Positions 46,444 through 58,600 of a stretch of 64,000 bases of DNA are shown here, one piece after another (positions within the stretch are counted from its first letter, which is position 1; the number at the start of each line of letters is the position of its first letter). The stretch covers positions 14,694,001 through 14,758,000 of the forward strand of contig JBBCBC010000012.1 in NCBI GenBank assembly GCA_037126765.1, read 5' to 3'. Made by a program: the position numbers and the translations under genes. The notes below the pieces were generated by a model. It was not told the DNA's origin, did no database searches, and saw nothing but the letters and a program-made list of their open reading frames with translations. The stretch comes from Stenogyne calaminthoides. Its lineage: Eukaryota; Streptophyta; Magnoliopsida; Lamiales; Lamiaceae.

Positions 46444-47579
46444 TCATATGGCCATCATATCACCATACTGGCGCATTAAGACGATGGAGCCAGCAAAGAG
46501 CCCTACCGCACGCAGTAATTTCTGCGATAAAAGACAAGGAATAGAATTAGCAAGCAATTCATAGACCAACCTGGCTTGTATTCTTATGCGCCTAAAACAA
46601 ATTCACAATGTTTGTGTAATAATGCAAAAGCATTAGTCTATAACATTCACATCTCGTTTCACTCCCGAGCTTGAGATAGTATAATGAATGATTGTGCAAC
46701 ATGTAAGTAGCAAATCCATTTGGTAGTACAATCAAGAGAAATTAATAGTCTAAACTCTAACGATTCATATCTAATCCAACTCCAAATTAACCACGACTTT
46801 TGTCAGATCTTCCTAACAAGAAGATCAGGATCATATAAATGGGAACTGAAAGGCAGGCACCAAATGGCTGAACAAGAAATCTTCTCATTATCTTTGAGTA
46901 GACTCAAGTGTAATTTTGAAACATGCAACTTGTGTTAATGAATATAAGTTGTATGTTTCAGTACAAACAAGTTACATTTTTTTAGTGAAACAAGTCATGT
47001 TTCAAAAATGCGCTTGCATACAAGACCTTGCCCTGTTTTTTCCAAACCAAAAAAAAACAAGCGGAAAAGGACAAGCAAATGGTTCATGAAAACTGCAATC
47101 TAAGCAATCTCAATTTCTTGCATTTGCACATGAAAATCAAACTGATTCAAGCTCTAAAAAATCCTACTCACATAAGAGATAATCCCGAGTCAACTAGAAT
47201 TATGAATTGCTACCTTCAATCAACCAGCCCAAATTGAATATACAAATATTGAAAGAATCAAACCAACCGGAACCAAATTTCTCTGAATTGAATCAACATA
47301 ACCGAGATCCAAAATAAAGAGCAAACCGAAACTAGTCTCGGAAACATCAATTCTAATTGGAAAAACCAAAATCACCAGAAATACGAAAACCGATATCAAA
47401 CAACATAACAAATTAATACAACTAATAGAGGTAGCAATTTGGGGAAAAAAGAAGGAAAAAAAAAACAATAGAACGAAAAGATCGATGGATACCATGTTGA
47501 GATCCCATTTATCAGGATCGTGAACCTGAGAGTGCCAGAAGGTCTTGATACTCTCCAGCGAAACCACTTTATCCGCCAT
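46444..47579 (-). CDS. TOM5: Mitochondrial import receptor subunit TOM5 homolog (2 exons, 54 aa)
   Basis: A small tail-anchored subunit of the TOM complex in the outer mitochondrial membrane, helping preproteins pass to the TOM40 channel. Exon 1, 47579-47493, encodes MADKVVSLESIKTFWHSQV and a short acidic stretch ending DKWDLNM. Exon 2, 46521-46444, encodes KLLRAVGLFAGSIVLMRQYG and ends DMMAI. Splice sites are ATG|GTATCC and CGCAG|AAATT, both phase 0. The hydrophobic helix at residues ~30-47 and the length (54 aa) are exactly those of plant TOM5. The 971-bp intron contains a GTGCAC-type repeat relic (about 46915-47020). Reading exon 1 through the intron gives a spurious 119-codon frame. Confidence 0.93.
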
Positions 47580-47660
47580 TAAAATTTTCTTCTTCTTTTC
47601 TTCAGAGAAAACGGGTCCTCATGAGGCTAGGGTTTTGTATTTGTAGCGTTGGGGTTTTGA
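47580..47660 (-). promoter_or_regulatory. TOM5 leader/promoter with telo-box
   Basis: The minus strand has AAACCCTAG (47627-47635) ~50 nt upstream of the start, in a pyrimidine-rich leader. Telo-boxes near the transcription start are known for growth-related plant genes. Confidence 0.5.
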
Positions 47661-47952
47661 GGTCCAAAACACATTTTTATATTCCTAAATTACCCTTCTA
47701 CGAAAGCGCCGCCTGAGCTGGAAATTTTTTATTTGTTTTTTAATTGAGGCAAGAAAGACGAATTCCCACCACTATGACACTTCGATATTTTAGGGGTCTT
47801 GTCCAAAAAATTTAGGATAATTAATCTAATGTATAATGTGTAAAAATTACGTTGCACTTTAATATTTAGTTTGAACTAAATTTTTTTTTTTTTTGTACAA
47901 TGTACCTTAGAGTAATTATCCCATTAATTTTGTACCTTAGAGTAATTTTTCC
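47661..47952. other. Intergenic DNA
   Basis: Nothing recognised. Confidence 0.4.
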
Positions 47953-48375
47953 GATATTTTAAAGGTGTTTTATCAATTTGGATATGAAAGATAATAAATT
48001 TATCAATTTAACATTTGAAAGATTTTTCATATTAATTCAAAATTTGAAAGATAGAAAACTATCAATTCAGGGTTTGAAAGATAGAAACTATCAATTCGAG
48101 ACTTACACATTTTAAAGTCATATTTGACACTAAACCCTCAACCATGAACCCTAAACCCTAAAAATAAAAAAAATAAGGACATGAAATATAAGTGTCAAAT
48201 ATGATCTTAAAATGTGTGAGCCTCAAATTGATAGTGTCTATATTTCAAGTCCTGAATTGATAATTTTCTATCTTTCAGGCCTTGAATCGATAGAAATTTT
48301 TTTTAAGGCCTTAAAATTTAAATTGATAATTTTGTCATCTTTCAAGTTCTGAATTGATATTTTTCTTATTTTAAA
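47953..48375. mobile_element. Large foldback element with telomere-like loop
   Basis: Left arm about 47953-48130 and right arm about 48192-48375 are inverted copies over ~180 bp (GATAGAAAACTATCAATTCAGG and similar), separated by a ~60-bp loop with CCATGAACCCTAAACCCTAA. The arms are themselves made of repeated GAAAGATAGAAACTATCAATT units. Non-coding. Confidence 0.75.
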
Positions 48376-48382
48376 ATAGTTA

Positions 48383-48936
48383 AATTGTGTCAAACCCCCC
48401 TTAGTTTGAAAAATCGACGTCAAACCTGCCGTGCTTTAAAAATTGTGTGAACCCCCCTTGTGGTTTTATAAATATGGCGCGAAGTCCATTTTTTTGATGT
48501 AATGGAAAATGTATTACACACTCACTTTTTAGTATTTTTTTTCTACCTTTTTTATTGGAAAATGATAGAATTACCCTCCATTGACTATATTAAAGGGGGT
48601 TCGATGTCAAACCTTCATATTTTTACAAATTTAAGTTTTTATATTGTTATTTAATTGTAAAAATATGACGACTTGGCTCCAAAATTCCATTTAATATAGT
48701 TAATGGAGAGTAATTATATCATTTTTCAACAAAAAAGTGAAAAAATTAATACTAAAAAGCGAGCGTGTAATATATTTTTCATTATCTAAAAAAGAATGGG
48801 GGTTTCGCGCCATATTTAAAAACCACAAGGGGATTTTGCGCCATATTTATAAAATCACAAAGGAGTTTCACACAATTTTTAAAGTATAGGGGGTTTTGAC
48901 GCTGATTTTGCAAACCATAGGGGGTTTGGCGCAATT
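48383..48936. mobile_element. MITE with ~145-bp terminal inverted repeats
   Basis: Ends AATTGTGTCAAACCCCCC and, reversed, AATTGCGCCAAACCCCCTAT. The arms continue through TTTAAAAATTGTGTGAA and TTTATAAATATGGCGCG on both sides (48383-48530, 48790-48936). ~554 bp. The two open frames reported across it are repeat artefacts. Confidence 0.75.
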
Positions 48937-48940
48937 TGCC

Positions 48941-49555
48941 CATTTTAAAATTGAGCTTTACATATAATATGTCTTGTTTATTAATTTTAATTAAAAATAT
49001 AAACAATTAGTTTATTAAAAAAAACATTGACATTTTAAAATTGAGACTTTATATGTAATATATCTTGTTTATTCGTTTCAATTAAAAATATGAGAAAATT
49101 CGTTTACATTTTATTTTATTGGTGAAGGATTATAACTCAATGTGAGCCATACCAGACCAGATAGAGTACCAGATGGACAATGTGTCGAACTCTGGTCTTT
49201 GAGGCAAGAAAGATAAATTCCCACCATTATACCACAACAGTTCGATATTTTAAAATTGAGACTTTATGTATAATATTTCTTGTTCATTCGTTTCAATTAA
49301 AAATATGAGAAAATTCGTTTATTAAAAAAAAAGCTTTGATATCTTAAAATTGAGACTTTATATATAATATACCTTGTTTATTTGTATTAATTAAAAATAT
49401 GAGAAAATTCATTTGTTAAAAAAATCTTGATATCTTAAAATTGAGACTTTATATATAATATATTTTATTCATTAGTTTCAATTAAAAATATGAGAAAATT
49501 TGTTGATTAAAAAAAACATTATAATCTTAAAATTAAGACTTTATATATAACTAAT
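48941..49555. repeat. ~91-bp tandem repeat array, six units
   Basis: The phrase TTAAAATTGAGACTTTATAT recurs with starts near 48951, 49041, 49256, 49350, 49441 and 49532 (steps 90, 215, 94, 91, 91). The 215 step contains a ~125-bp insertion (about 49113-49240) with a GAGGCAAGAAAGATAAATTC segment similar to 47746-47766. Confidence 0.75.
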
Positions 49556-50094
49556 GCATAGACCGAGACCCGCGTATTATGCAGATTTAAAAAAATGATA
49601 TAATTAAATTTTATATATTTTTTAATATGCGTCAAATTTTGCGTAGATATGATTAGATATAACTCTTGAAATCTTGAGTCATACATTATTAATATGGCCA
49701 AAATTTGGAGAACATATACATTGTAAATCTGTATAAAATTGTATAGAAATATATGTATATATATATTTTATATAATATTCTGTAGTTATGATTAACTATA
49801 ACTCTTGAAAATTCTTCAACCAATTAGATTTTCAGAGATATTATAATATATATAGTCTATAAAATATTTTATGGTAAATTTTTAAAATAATAAATATACT
49901 AAATCTTGGGTTTATTTATATTATAATTGTCTAGTATAATCGAACATGAACATTCATATATATATATATAATCCAACAAATAGTTATATGGCGTTTAAAT
50001 CAAAATCATCACAACAATTAACATAAAAAATAACATACTTTAAGAAAATTATTTTCAATTGAAATTGAAAGTGTGTGTGCGTGTATTTTCAGAG
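49556..50094. other. AT-rich intergenic DNA
   Basis: No gene or defined repeat; several (TA)n runs. Confidence 0.45.
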
Positions 50095-50831
50095 TGTTGT
50101 TGAAAATGTTATGCAACATGTAAAACAACATATGACAGCGGAAGTATAAAAACGCAGTGCAAATGATTTCAAAATTGTGTATAGTCTTAATTTAGACTAT
50201 ACAAACCTCATGGTTAAAAACTTCACTATAACAAGTAGTGAGATACACAAGAACATCTTACAAGATTCTAAAAGGTGTAATGAAAAACTACACACCAAAA
50301 GTAATCTATTCAATCAAGTAACTAGTGATCTTATTCAACTTAAAACTTGATCTAATAAGATAAAATCAATACCGATGGGAGAGATTGTATTCCCTCGACC
50401 AGTACAAATAGAATAGAATCGACACTCACACTCCTACAAGATACAAACACTCTGGGTTGTACTTTTGATTGTGTCTCGGATGTTACTCTCTAAAGTTTGG
50501 AGTAGAGCAAATGGTATTTCACTTTTCCTCAAACTTGAATGTCGACCAATGCAATGTATTTATAGACTTGAAGATAAATTGCATTGTCCTATCCACTAGG
50601 CTTGGATAACCTTGAACATCTCCTCCACTATCTCCATGATCTTGGTGTAACCACCCATGATCTTTCTATTCTCACTCCACCACAGTGCAACCGCCTGACA
50701 ATAACCGAATATGTCTTCAACCTGCAATTTAGGAAACATAGAAAAATACATCTATTAAAACGGAGCCAGTGTTAGGAGAAAGAATAAATTTATGATGTTG
50801 TGCAGAATGTTGTCCATCATATGAAACAACA
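50095..50831 (-). repeat. Probable 3' LTR of element F
   Basis: Bounded by TGTTGTT (50095) and CAACA (50831), reading on the minus strand with a TATA box (CTATAAATACATTG, about 50550-50565). A purine run GTATGGGGGAGC lies just upstream in element sense (50841-50853). Minus-strand order aORF, purine tract, LTR agrees with element B. Exact ends are uncertain and no target duplication was seen. Confidence 0.5.
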
Positions 50832-50882
50832 TCCGTGTAAATGCTCCCCCATACTTCAGAAACTCCCCTATCTTGAATCTGT

Positions 50883-51590
50883 TCACCAGTTATCAACATC
50901 ATATAGCTGATCAATGATAGCAACACTCTCTGGTTCAGTCTTCACCATCTTCAGCTCATCATCAGTGTCATCAGGGCTATCATCATCAACAGCTACATCT
51001 TCAACTGGTTCAGTCTGCACCATCTGTTCAGCATCAACAACGTCAACATTAAGTGCTTCCTCCACACTTACTTTACAGCTTCATCAACAACATCTTGGAC
51101 AACATCATCAACCTCTCTGTCATCAGCAACATTCTGATCATCATGTGCAGCAGCACCATCAACATCCTCAGCAACATCTTCAACATCATCTGGTTGATCA
51201 TCCTTCTCACCTGCATGGCCAGATGGACCAACTACATCATCACAACCATCATTAGGACCATCATCAGGTGATCCTCCCCCTGTTGGAGTAGAAAATTGGT
51301 TTCTCCAGAAGGTTTGTTGTATAACCAGAACATCTATGTTCTGCTGGATGGATTTAATGTGATCAGTAATGAAAGAATTTGAAAAAGTGACAGTAGGGAT
51401 ACCATCTTGTCTTGTGACTGTGTAGGGAATGTTGCCAACAGAATGTGAATCATTTTCGGTTTGCTGTGCAGGATCTTTCAAGGGTAGATCAATTGTGCGG
51501 TTTCCAACTTTCAATACATGAGAGATTCCAAAACTTAGAATATAACCACTGATCCTCTCACCTCTGGGTCTCTCAAAAAGATCAAAAGAT
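50883..51590 (-). pseudogene. Extra-ORF C-terminal fragment of element F
   Basis: A minus-strand reading from about 51580 (SGYILSFGISHVLKVGNRT) to 51068, then after a stop to 50883, ending DQLYDVDNW. The protein is strikingly acidic (runs of Asp-Asp-Val, Pro-Asp-Asp). The N-terminal part resembles the 'putative plant transposon protein' ORFs of retrotransposons. Position just before a 3' LTR supports an aORF. Truncated on the high-coordinate side, where element C begins. The plus-strand His/Gln-rich open frames here are shadows. Confidence 0.5.
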
Positions 51591-51599
51591 TAGATAGTC

Positions 51600-52866
51600 A
51601 GATGATCAGGTAATGACATGAAGAAGAAGACCAGAAGATCTGAAGACCTACATCAGTCGAGTCTGCTAGTTGAGCTAAGACAACTTGCATCAGAAGACTC
51701 TACCAGGTAGACTAATCAGTTTTATCAGATCAGGCCAGCTCACACCAGGTGACAACTGATGTGCACCTGATCATACGTTGTCAATCAGACAAGAAGAATG
51801 TCAACCTCAGTTGGTAAAGCAAACACTGAACAAGTGTACTTGTTAACCAATAAGAACGAGACACGTACGTACGGAGCTGGAAATGCGGGATTGGCGCTGC
51901 ATAGTCAAACGGCTACAAAGGACAAATATGCATGCTTTCGGCCATGCCGTTCCTGAAACACGTCACATGAAGCCTGCAAACTACCAAAAATAGCCTGAAA
52001 TTCAAATTGCTCTCCAATAGCTCTTTGATTTCAAGGTCTATAAATATGAGATCAATCTTCATAGTGAAGACACGGAAATTATCATCAAGCTCAAGCACAA
52101 GCAAATTTCCGCACGAAGAACACTAAATTGAAGCTCATTTTATAAGTGTTCATCCCATAGTTCTTAGCACATAAATCTTATCCTTTAGCTTTAGGCTACC
52201 CAAATACTAGGATAGATTTCCAGTTGGAACAACAACAAATCTTATATCCAAACCCACAAAGTTAGGTTAAGTTTGTTTAGCAAGATTTCAGACTAGGGTT
52301 TCTAGTTTCTGATTTCTGGGATTGGTTGAGTGAGAACTCTTGAAACATCTGTTAGTTGTACTTGTTGGACTAAAACATTAAACTAAGTCCAATTTGGTTA
52401 AGTTGGTACCCCTGCTGATAGGAAAGAGTGGACGTAGGACTGGTTGTCCGAACCACTTTAAAAATCTTGCGTGCTTTATCTGATTTACCTGCTTTACACT
52501 ATAACACACTACCTGATTTGATATTGCATACATATTCCGAGTCTGGATCAGTTTTGCATCAAGCAACTGATCTGATCAGCTTGAAACTTTGTCATCTGAT
52601 TGAAAACAGATAAGCAGAAATCTGATTCTACAAAACTGGTTTTTCACACGGGTTAAAACTTGCTTCTGCACATCAGTTAAACTGATAGACACCGAATTGA
52701 TCGGCCCTCAGGCGATCAGTAAGTTGGATATCAGTCCAAACTGATTCACTCGCACTCTGATTAGGAAACTCGCTTATCACACCTGATCTCACGCAAAAAG
52801 TTTTGAAGTCTATTCACCCTTCCCCTCTAGACTTCAACCCTCACGAAAACCCGTTCTGGACCTACA
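51600..52866 (+). repeat. 5' LTR of element C (left edge approximate)
   Basis: The right edge is set by CCTACA (52866) two bases before a PBS. A TATA box CTATAAATATGAG is at about 52038. The left edge is not defined because no second LTR is present for comparison; the change from minus-strand aORF sequence at about 51590-51605 suggests a start near there. Rich in CTGATC/GATCAG phrases, as is the rest of element C. Confidence 0.55.
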
Positions 52867-52868
52867 AG

Positions 52869-52880
52869 TGGTATCAGAGC
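52869..52880 (+). other. Primer-binding site of element C
   Basis: TGGTATCAGAGC, complementary to initiator Met tRNA, 2 nt after the LTR end. Confidence 0.9.
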
Positions 52881-53005
52881 AGTGGTTTTATGGACCACTG
52901 GCTTTGAGTATCATCGGTTCTTGAGGAAGAACCATTGTGGTCACTTGAACAGATCTTGAAAAACCTGTTTTTAAATCTCATCTGTTTTCAAAACTCACAT
53001 TCAGC

Positions 53006-55602
53006 ATGGATAATACCTCTGGTATGTATCATGATCTGCCTAAGTTTTCTATTGATGAGTATGCGGACTGGACCATACTCATGAGCAACCATCTGGGAGC
53101 TATAAGCAGCAGAATGATGGAAGTTCTTGAACAAGGACCCATCATCATCTACTACAATAACCCAGATGAAGGAGGTGATCCAGAATTTCCAGTTGGAGCC
53201 CAAATCAGAAAGAGTCCTTCTCTGATGGATGCCGAGGAAAGAAAATTGTCCAATCTAGATATTGTAGCCAGACATATCATTATGAAGACGATGGACAAGA
53301 TAACGAGAGAAAAGATCAAGTATCTCAAGACTGCCAAACAGATGTGAGATACACTTGCTGAGATGTGCGAAGGAAATGATTTGATTAAGGACAGCAGATT
53401 GCAAGCCGAACTGGTAAAGTTTGAGAAACTTAAGATGCTGCCAAATAAAACCATAAATCAGCTCGATGGAAGAATCACCATGTCTGTCAACAAGCTACAG
53501 GAACTAGGACGAGAAATGTCAGATAAAGACATCAACTATAAGATCTTGAGATCTCTAACAAAGAAATGGGATATGAAAGTTACAGTGATAAAAGATTGTC
53601 AAGATATTGAGAAGATGAAGCCAAGCAACCTATTTATGAGCCTTAAAGCCCATGAGTTTGATCTGATTGAAAGAGGGCAAGAAGAAGAAGATGAGTCGCC
53701 TGCCGAAGTCACACCTGCCACATCAAAAGCAGTTGCATTCAAAGCAGCCGACAATAGCTCAAAGTCTACTGAACCTATTGGAAATATCATGAGTCAGACG
53801 AAATAGATTGCTTTGCTGACCAGAAAGCTTGAAAGATCCAATATACAACTGGGAAAATATCGGAAGTTTTATAGAGACTATCAGAACAGCAGAGGAAGAG
53901 ATAGGAGATCTATTGACAGATCACAAGAAAGGAATCGTTCTGATGACAGAAGAAATGATCATAGAAATGACCACAGAGAAGACAAAAAGAGAGATGATCA
54001 TTCTGATGATAGAGACAACAGATCAGAGAGGAGAAATTAAGATTAGAGGCAAACTGGGAAGTCACCTGACAGATTCTACAGAAGGAATGACTCACCTGGC
54101 AGAAGAAATTCCGTGGAACCTGGAGCATGTTTCAACTGTCAGAAACCAGGGTCACTACAGTGCAGACTGTCCTGACCTAACTCCAAAAGAAAGAGAAGAC
54201 AAACAGAACAGAAGAGATCAAAGATACAGAGACAGAAAAGCAATGGTAGCTGATACGACTGGAATAGATGACTCTTATCTACCTTCAGATGATTCAGGCT
54301 TCTCATCTGTAGAAGACTTCTGCCTGATGACCAACGCTGATGACTTCAACAGCTTCGACGATCTGATGTTCTCATCTGATGATGACATCTGCCTCATGGC
54401 TAAGGATGCTGATCAATCTGAGGTAACTTCTAAACCTTCTGTGTTTTCTGGTTCCACACCCTGTTATGCTGAGCACACCTGCTGGAGAGATTGACCTGCA
54501 GCTCTACAATGAGCAATTGCTTGATGATCTCTCTAATGCAGTAGCCACTTATACAATAGTGGAAGCTGAGAACGATAAGCTGAGGGCAGAGAACATTCAG
54601 CTTGTTAAAGAAAATGTTGCAAGCAAAGTTGCTGAACTGAAATCTGTTGAGACTGTTCAGAAGATGACTACAGAACTGGAGTTTCTAAAATTTAGCTCTT
54701 CTGATCAGGGTAAACTGGTTAAGGAACAACAAGCTATTAACAAACAACAAGCTGATGATCTTAAAATCTTTCAAGCTAAGTTTGATGAACTCTTCCAACT
54801 GCATGAGAGTCTGAAAGTTACTGAGGATATTTTGCGTAAGAAAATAGAGGTTTTCACGAAATCATATAAGACCGTTCAAGATCTGAACAACTATTTTTAT
54901 ACGTCAACTAATAAGAAGGGAATTGGGTATGAAAACCCTTCTGTATTCTCAAAAGCCCCGTCTGGTTCACTTCAGAAAAGTGTAATCAAACGAGTTTCTG
55001 ATCAAGATACACGAAAAGCAAAATCTGTATTAGATAAGGGAAAAGGATCAGCTGACCAGGCAAGGCAAGTGCCGGATCAGAAAGGGAACATAAATGGACC
55101 CCAACTGATCAGACATCAGCCGAGGAATCAACAGAAGAATCCTGTTCTTCTGAAGAGACCTCAGCCAAATCAGCAGAGTAGGCCTCAGTCTGGACCATCT
55201 CGCGAGGAACAGTTCTAGCTGAAGTCAACTCAATCCAAGCTGCCTAACAAGCAAGCAAAAGGTAAACTGCTAAGACCATCTATGCCAAAAAGATGTGAAT
55301 CTTTTAATGGTAGCAGTCGTACCTACCCTTATAATCAGAAACCTAGGGTTGCTGCACCTGAGCCCCACTGGATTAAAAGAAGACAAATATCAATAAAAAA
55401 TCCCAAGTCTTCTGATTCATCCAAGGCTCACACTAATGATCATACTAACCAGATTGCATATGAAGAGACGTATGATTATGTAGATGTTTATGGGAGACAA
55501 ATCAAGTCCTCTGTTTTCAACAAAGGTGCCAGATTTGTTTGGATCCCAAAAGGTATTTCTAACCCCCCAAGACCCGATTCTACTGGGGTACCTAAAGCCT
55601 GA
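53006..55602 (+). pseudogene. gag: Sirevirus-like gag, element C (stops and frameshifts)
   Basis: ATG at 53006 (MDNTSGMYHDLPKFSIDEY) starts a copia gag polypeptide domain homologous to copies A/B but clearly diverged. It is interrupted by TGA at 53345-53347 and TAG at 53804-53806. An Arg/Asp-rich RNA-binding stretch follows. The zinc knuckle starts at 54126 (CFNCQKPG) and a single extra G shifts the frame inside it. The coiled-coil extension (54466-55218) ends at TAG 55216-55218, then a basic Pro/Asn-rich tail runs to TGA at 55600-55602. Same order as gag in B. Confidence 0.82.
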
Positions 55603-55607
55603 TTTGA

Positions 55608-58600
55608 TTGCAGGTTCACGTGGGTTTGGCCAATAAAGGAGGTGTACAAGTAACTATCTCGTACATCGATAGTGGATGCTCAAGGCACATGACTGGAAAC
55701 AAGCATCACCTCGGCTCATACACAGAACAAGAAGGCCTACGTGTACTCTTTGGTGATGATAACTTTGGTTTTACCAGAGGATTCAGAACCTTAGAGAATG
55801 ATGATGTACATGTTACTAGAGTTTCGTATGTCGATGGTTTGAAGCACAACCTGTTATCGGTTTCACAATTCTGCGACAATGGATTCAGTGTTGAGTTCTC
55901 GACTGATCAGTGCACTATCAAGAATCGAGCTACTCAACAGATTTTGTTAACTGGTTCAAGGAAAGGAACGATCTATACTGCAGATTGGAACATTTGTCCA
56001 AGAAATGCATGCCTGATTGTTAAGAGTTCCAAAAGCAGCAGTTGGCTCTGGCACAAGAGAATGCACCATCTGAACTTTAAAACTCTTAACAAGATAGCAA
56101 GGATGTCCCTGGTTGAGGGTCTCCCGAATGAGGTATTCTCTAAGGATCAGACATGTGTCGCATGTCAGAAGGAAAACATGTTAAAGCCTCATTCAAGGGA
56201 TCCGGGACCAAAGATCAATGATACTACTACAACTGCTCCGTATGGATTTGTTTGGACCAGTTACACCACTTAGTCTCAGCGGACGCAAATACACTCTGGT
56301 AATTGTGGATGATTATTCCAAGTTTACCTGGGTTGTATTATTGTATAAGAAGAATGAGACTACAACAAAGATACCTGAGCTGCTCAAGAGATTACAGAAT
56401 GAGAAGGGTGTCAGCATTGTAAAAATTAGATTAGATAAAGATACAGAGTTTTTGAACTCCTTTATTACTGACTTTATTACTGACTCTGACAAAGATTCAC
56501 TTCAAAACACCTTATGAACTGTGGAAGGGCAGAAAACCTCGTGTTTCTTACTTCCATGTTTTTGGGTGCAAGTGTTTCATTCACAATAATGGGAAGAGTC
56601 AGTTGAAAACCTTTGAAGCCAAGTCAGATGAGGGTATATTCTTAGGATATTCCTCAACTAGCAAAGCTTTCAGGGTGTTCAACAGGCGAACCCTAGTTGT
56701 GGAAGAAACACCTCATGTGGTCTTTGATGAGACATCTTCTGATGAAGAGAAATCTGCCTCAGAACAAGCAATACCAGACCAACCGGTACCTGATGCTCAG
56801 AAAACGGATCAGTTAAGTATCAAAGAAAAAGGATCAGATCACATAACAGTGTATGTTCCAAAACTTGATCTTAATGATTCACCAGGTAAGTTAGACCCTA
56901 AGGTACGTACAACTGTCAATGAAGAAGTTGGTACAACTGAGACAGTAACAACTGAACCATTTGGTTTAGGGGGAACACCTGATGTTCCGGCGGACAGACA
57001 CCAGCGCATGATGATTACAACATCAGCTGAGACTTGTCCATGCTAAGTGGATCCTATTACTGTACCTCTCCCAATCTCTAGTGATGAATCACTATCAGAA
57101 AAGGATGATGATCTCCAATCAGATAAAAATCAGAAAAGAAGGACCTGGATAACCAGTCATCCAACTGATCTGATCATTGGAGACCCATCTGATAGAGTTA
57201 AAACTAGACATCAGATTGGTGAAAGTGCCATGTATTGTTGTTATCTATCTTTGAAGGAACCTACCAGGATAGAAGAAGCTCTACAAGATGCCAACTGAAT
57301 TCTGGCTATGCAAGAAGAATTAGAGCAGTTCGAGAGAAATCAGGTTTGGAAACTGGTAGACAGACCAACTCATCAAGATGTGATAGGCACAAAGTGGGTA
57401 TTCAAGAACAAGAAGGATGAGAACAATGTCATAACCATAAATAAGGCAATACTTGTTGCTAAGGGGTATTCACAATCAGAAGGAATTGATTATGATGAGA
57501 CCTTTGCACCAGTCGCTCACCTGGAAGCCATTCGGCTATTTCTGGCATATGCTGCCCACAGAGGGTTTATTGTGTATCAGATGGATGTAAAGAGTGCATT
57601 CTTAAACGGAGTACTAGCTGAGGAAGTTTATGTTGAACAACCTCCAGGCTTTGAAAAAGGCAACCAGGTGTACCGTTTAAGAAAAGCTATTTACGGACTG
57701 AAACAGGCTCCTAGAGCTTGGTATGATACACTATCTCAGTTCTTGATAGACATCAGATTCACTAAAGGAACAATGGATAGAACCTTATTCAGAATAGAAG
57801 ATGGTGAAGACATTCTGATGGTTCAGATTTATGTGGACGATATCATTTTCGGATCTCCCAACAAGACCTTATGTGAAAGATTCAGCAAACTGATGCAAGG
57901 GAAGTTCGAGATGTCCATGGTGGGTTAGATGAATTACTTTCTGGGTCTTCAAGTTAAGCAAAGTACAGAAGGGATATTCATCTGTCAGGCAAAGTACACT
58001 AGGAATCTGTTGACTAAATTTGGAATTCAAAACAGTAAGGAAGCCAAAATTCCTATGATGACTGGATTCAAGATGGATCCAGATGAGAATGGTCAGAAAA
58101 CTAATCAGAAAGATTATAGGGCTCTCATTGGATCTTTACTATACCTGACTGCCAGCAGACCAGATATAACTTTTGCAGTAGGTGTATGTGCCAGATTTCA
58201 GGCAAATCCGATGCAAAGCCACCTGGAAGCAGCTAAGCGGATTCTTAAGTATCTGAAGGGGGTAGTAAACCTTGGTTTATTCTACCCATCAGATGATAAT
58301 CTAGAGCTTAGTGGGTATTCTGATTCTGATTATGGAGGTTGCATAATAGACAGAAAATCAACTTCAGGAACATGTCAGTTCTTAGAAAGCAAACTGATCT
58401 CTTGGTTCTCAAAGAAGTAGACATCTGTTGCCACATCTACTACTGAAGCAGAATATACGGCCGTAGGAAGCTATTGCTCCCAACTGCTCTAGCTTAGTCA
58501 GCAGCTGAGGGATTATAACATTATAGCTACAAATGTGCCCATATTCTGTGACAGTAATAGTGCTATTGCAATTACTCAAAATCCTGTTTTACACACAAGA

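Noticed and set aside
47220..47492. 119-codon 'membrane protein' continuing TOM5 exon 1
   Set aside because: It is intron read-through; the real second exon at 46444-46521 restores a perfect TOM5 C-terminus.
50914..51271. Plus-strand His/Gln-rich and hydrophobic open frames
   Set aside because: They are antisense shadows of the Asp/Val-rich minus-strand extra-ORF fragment.
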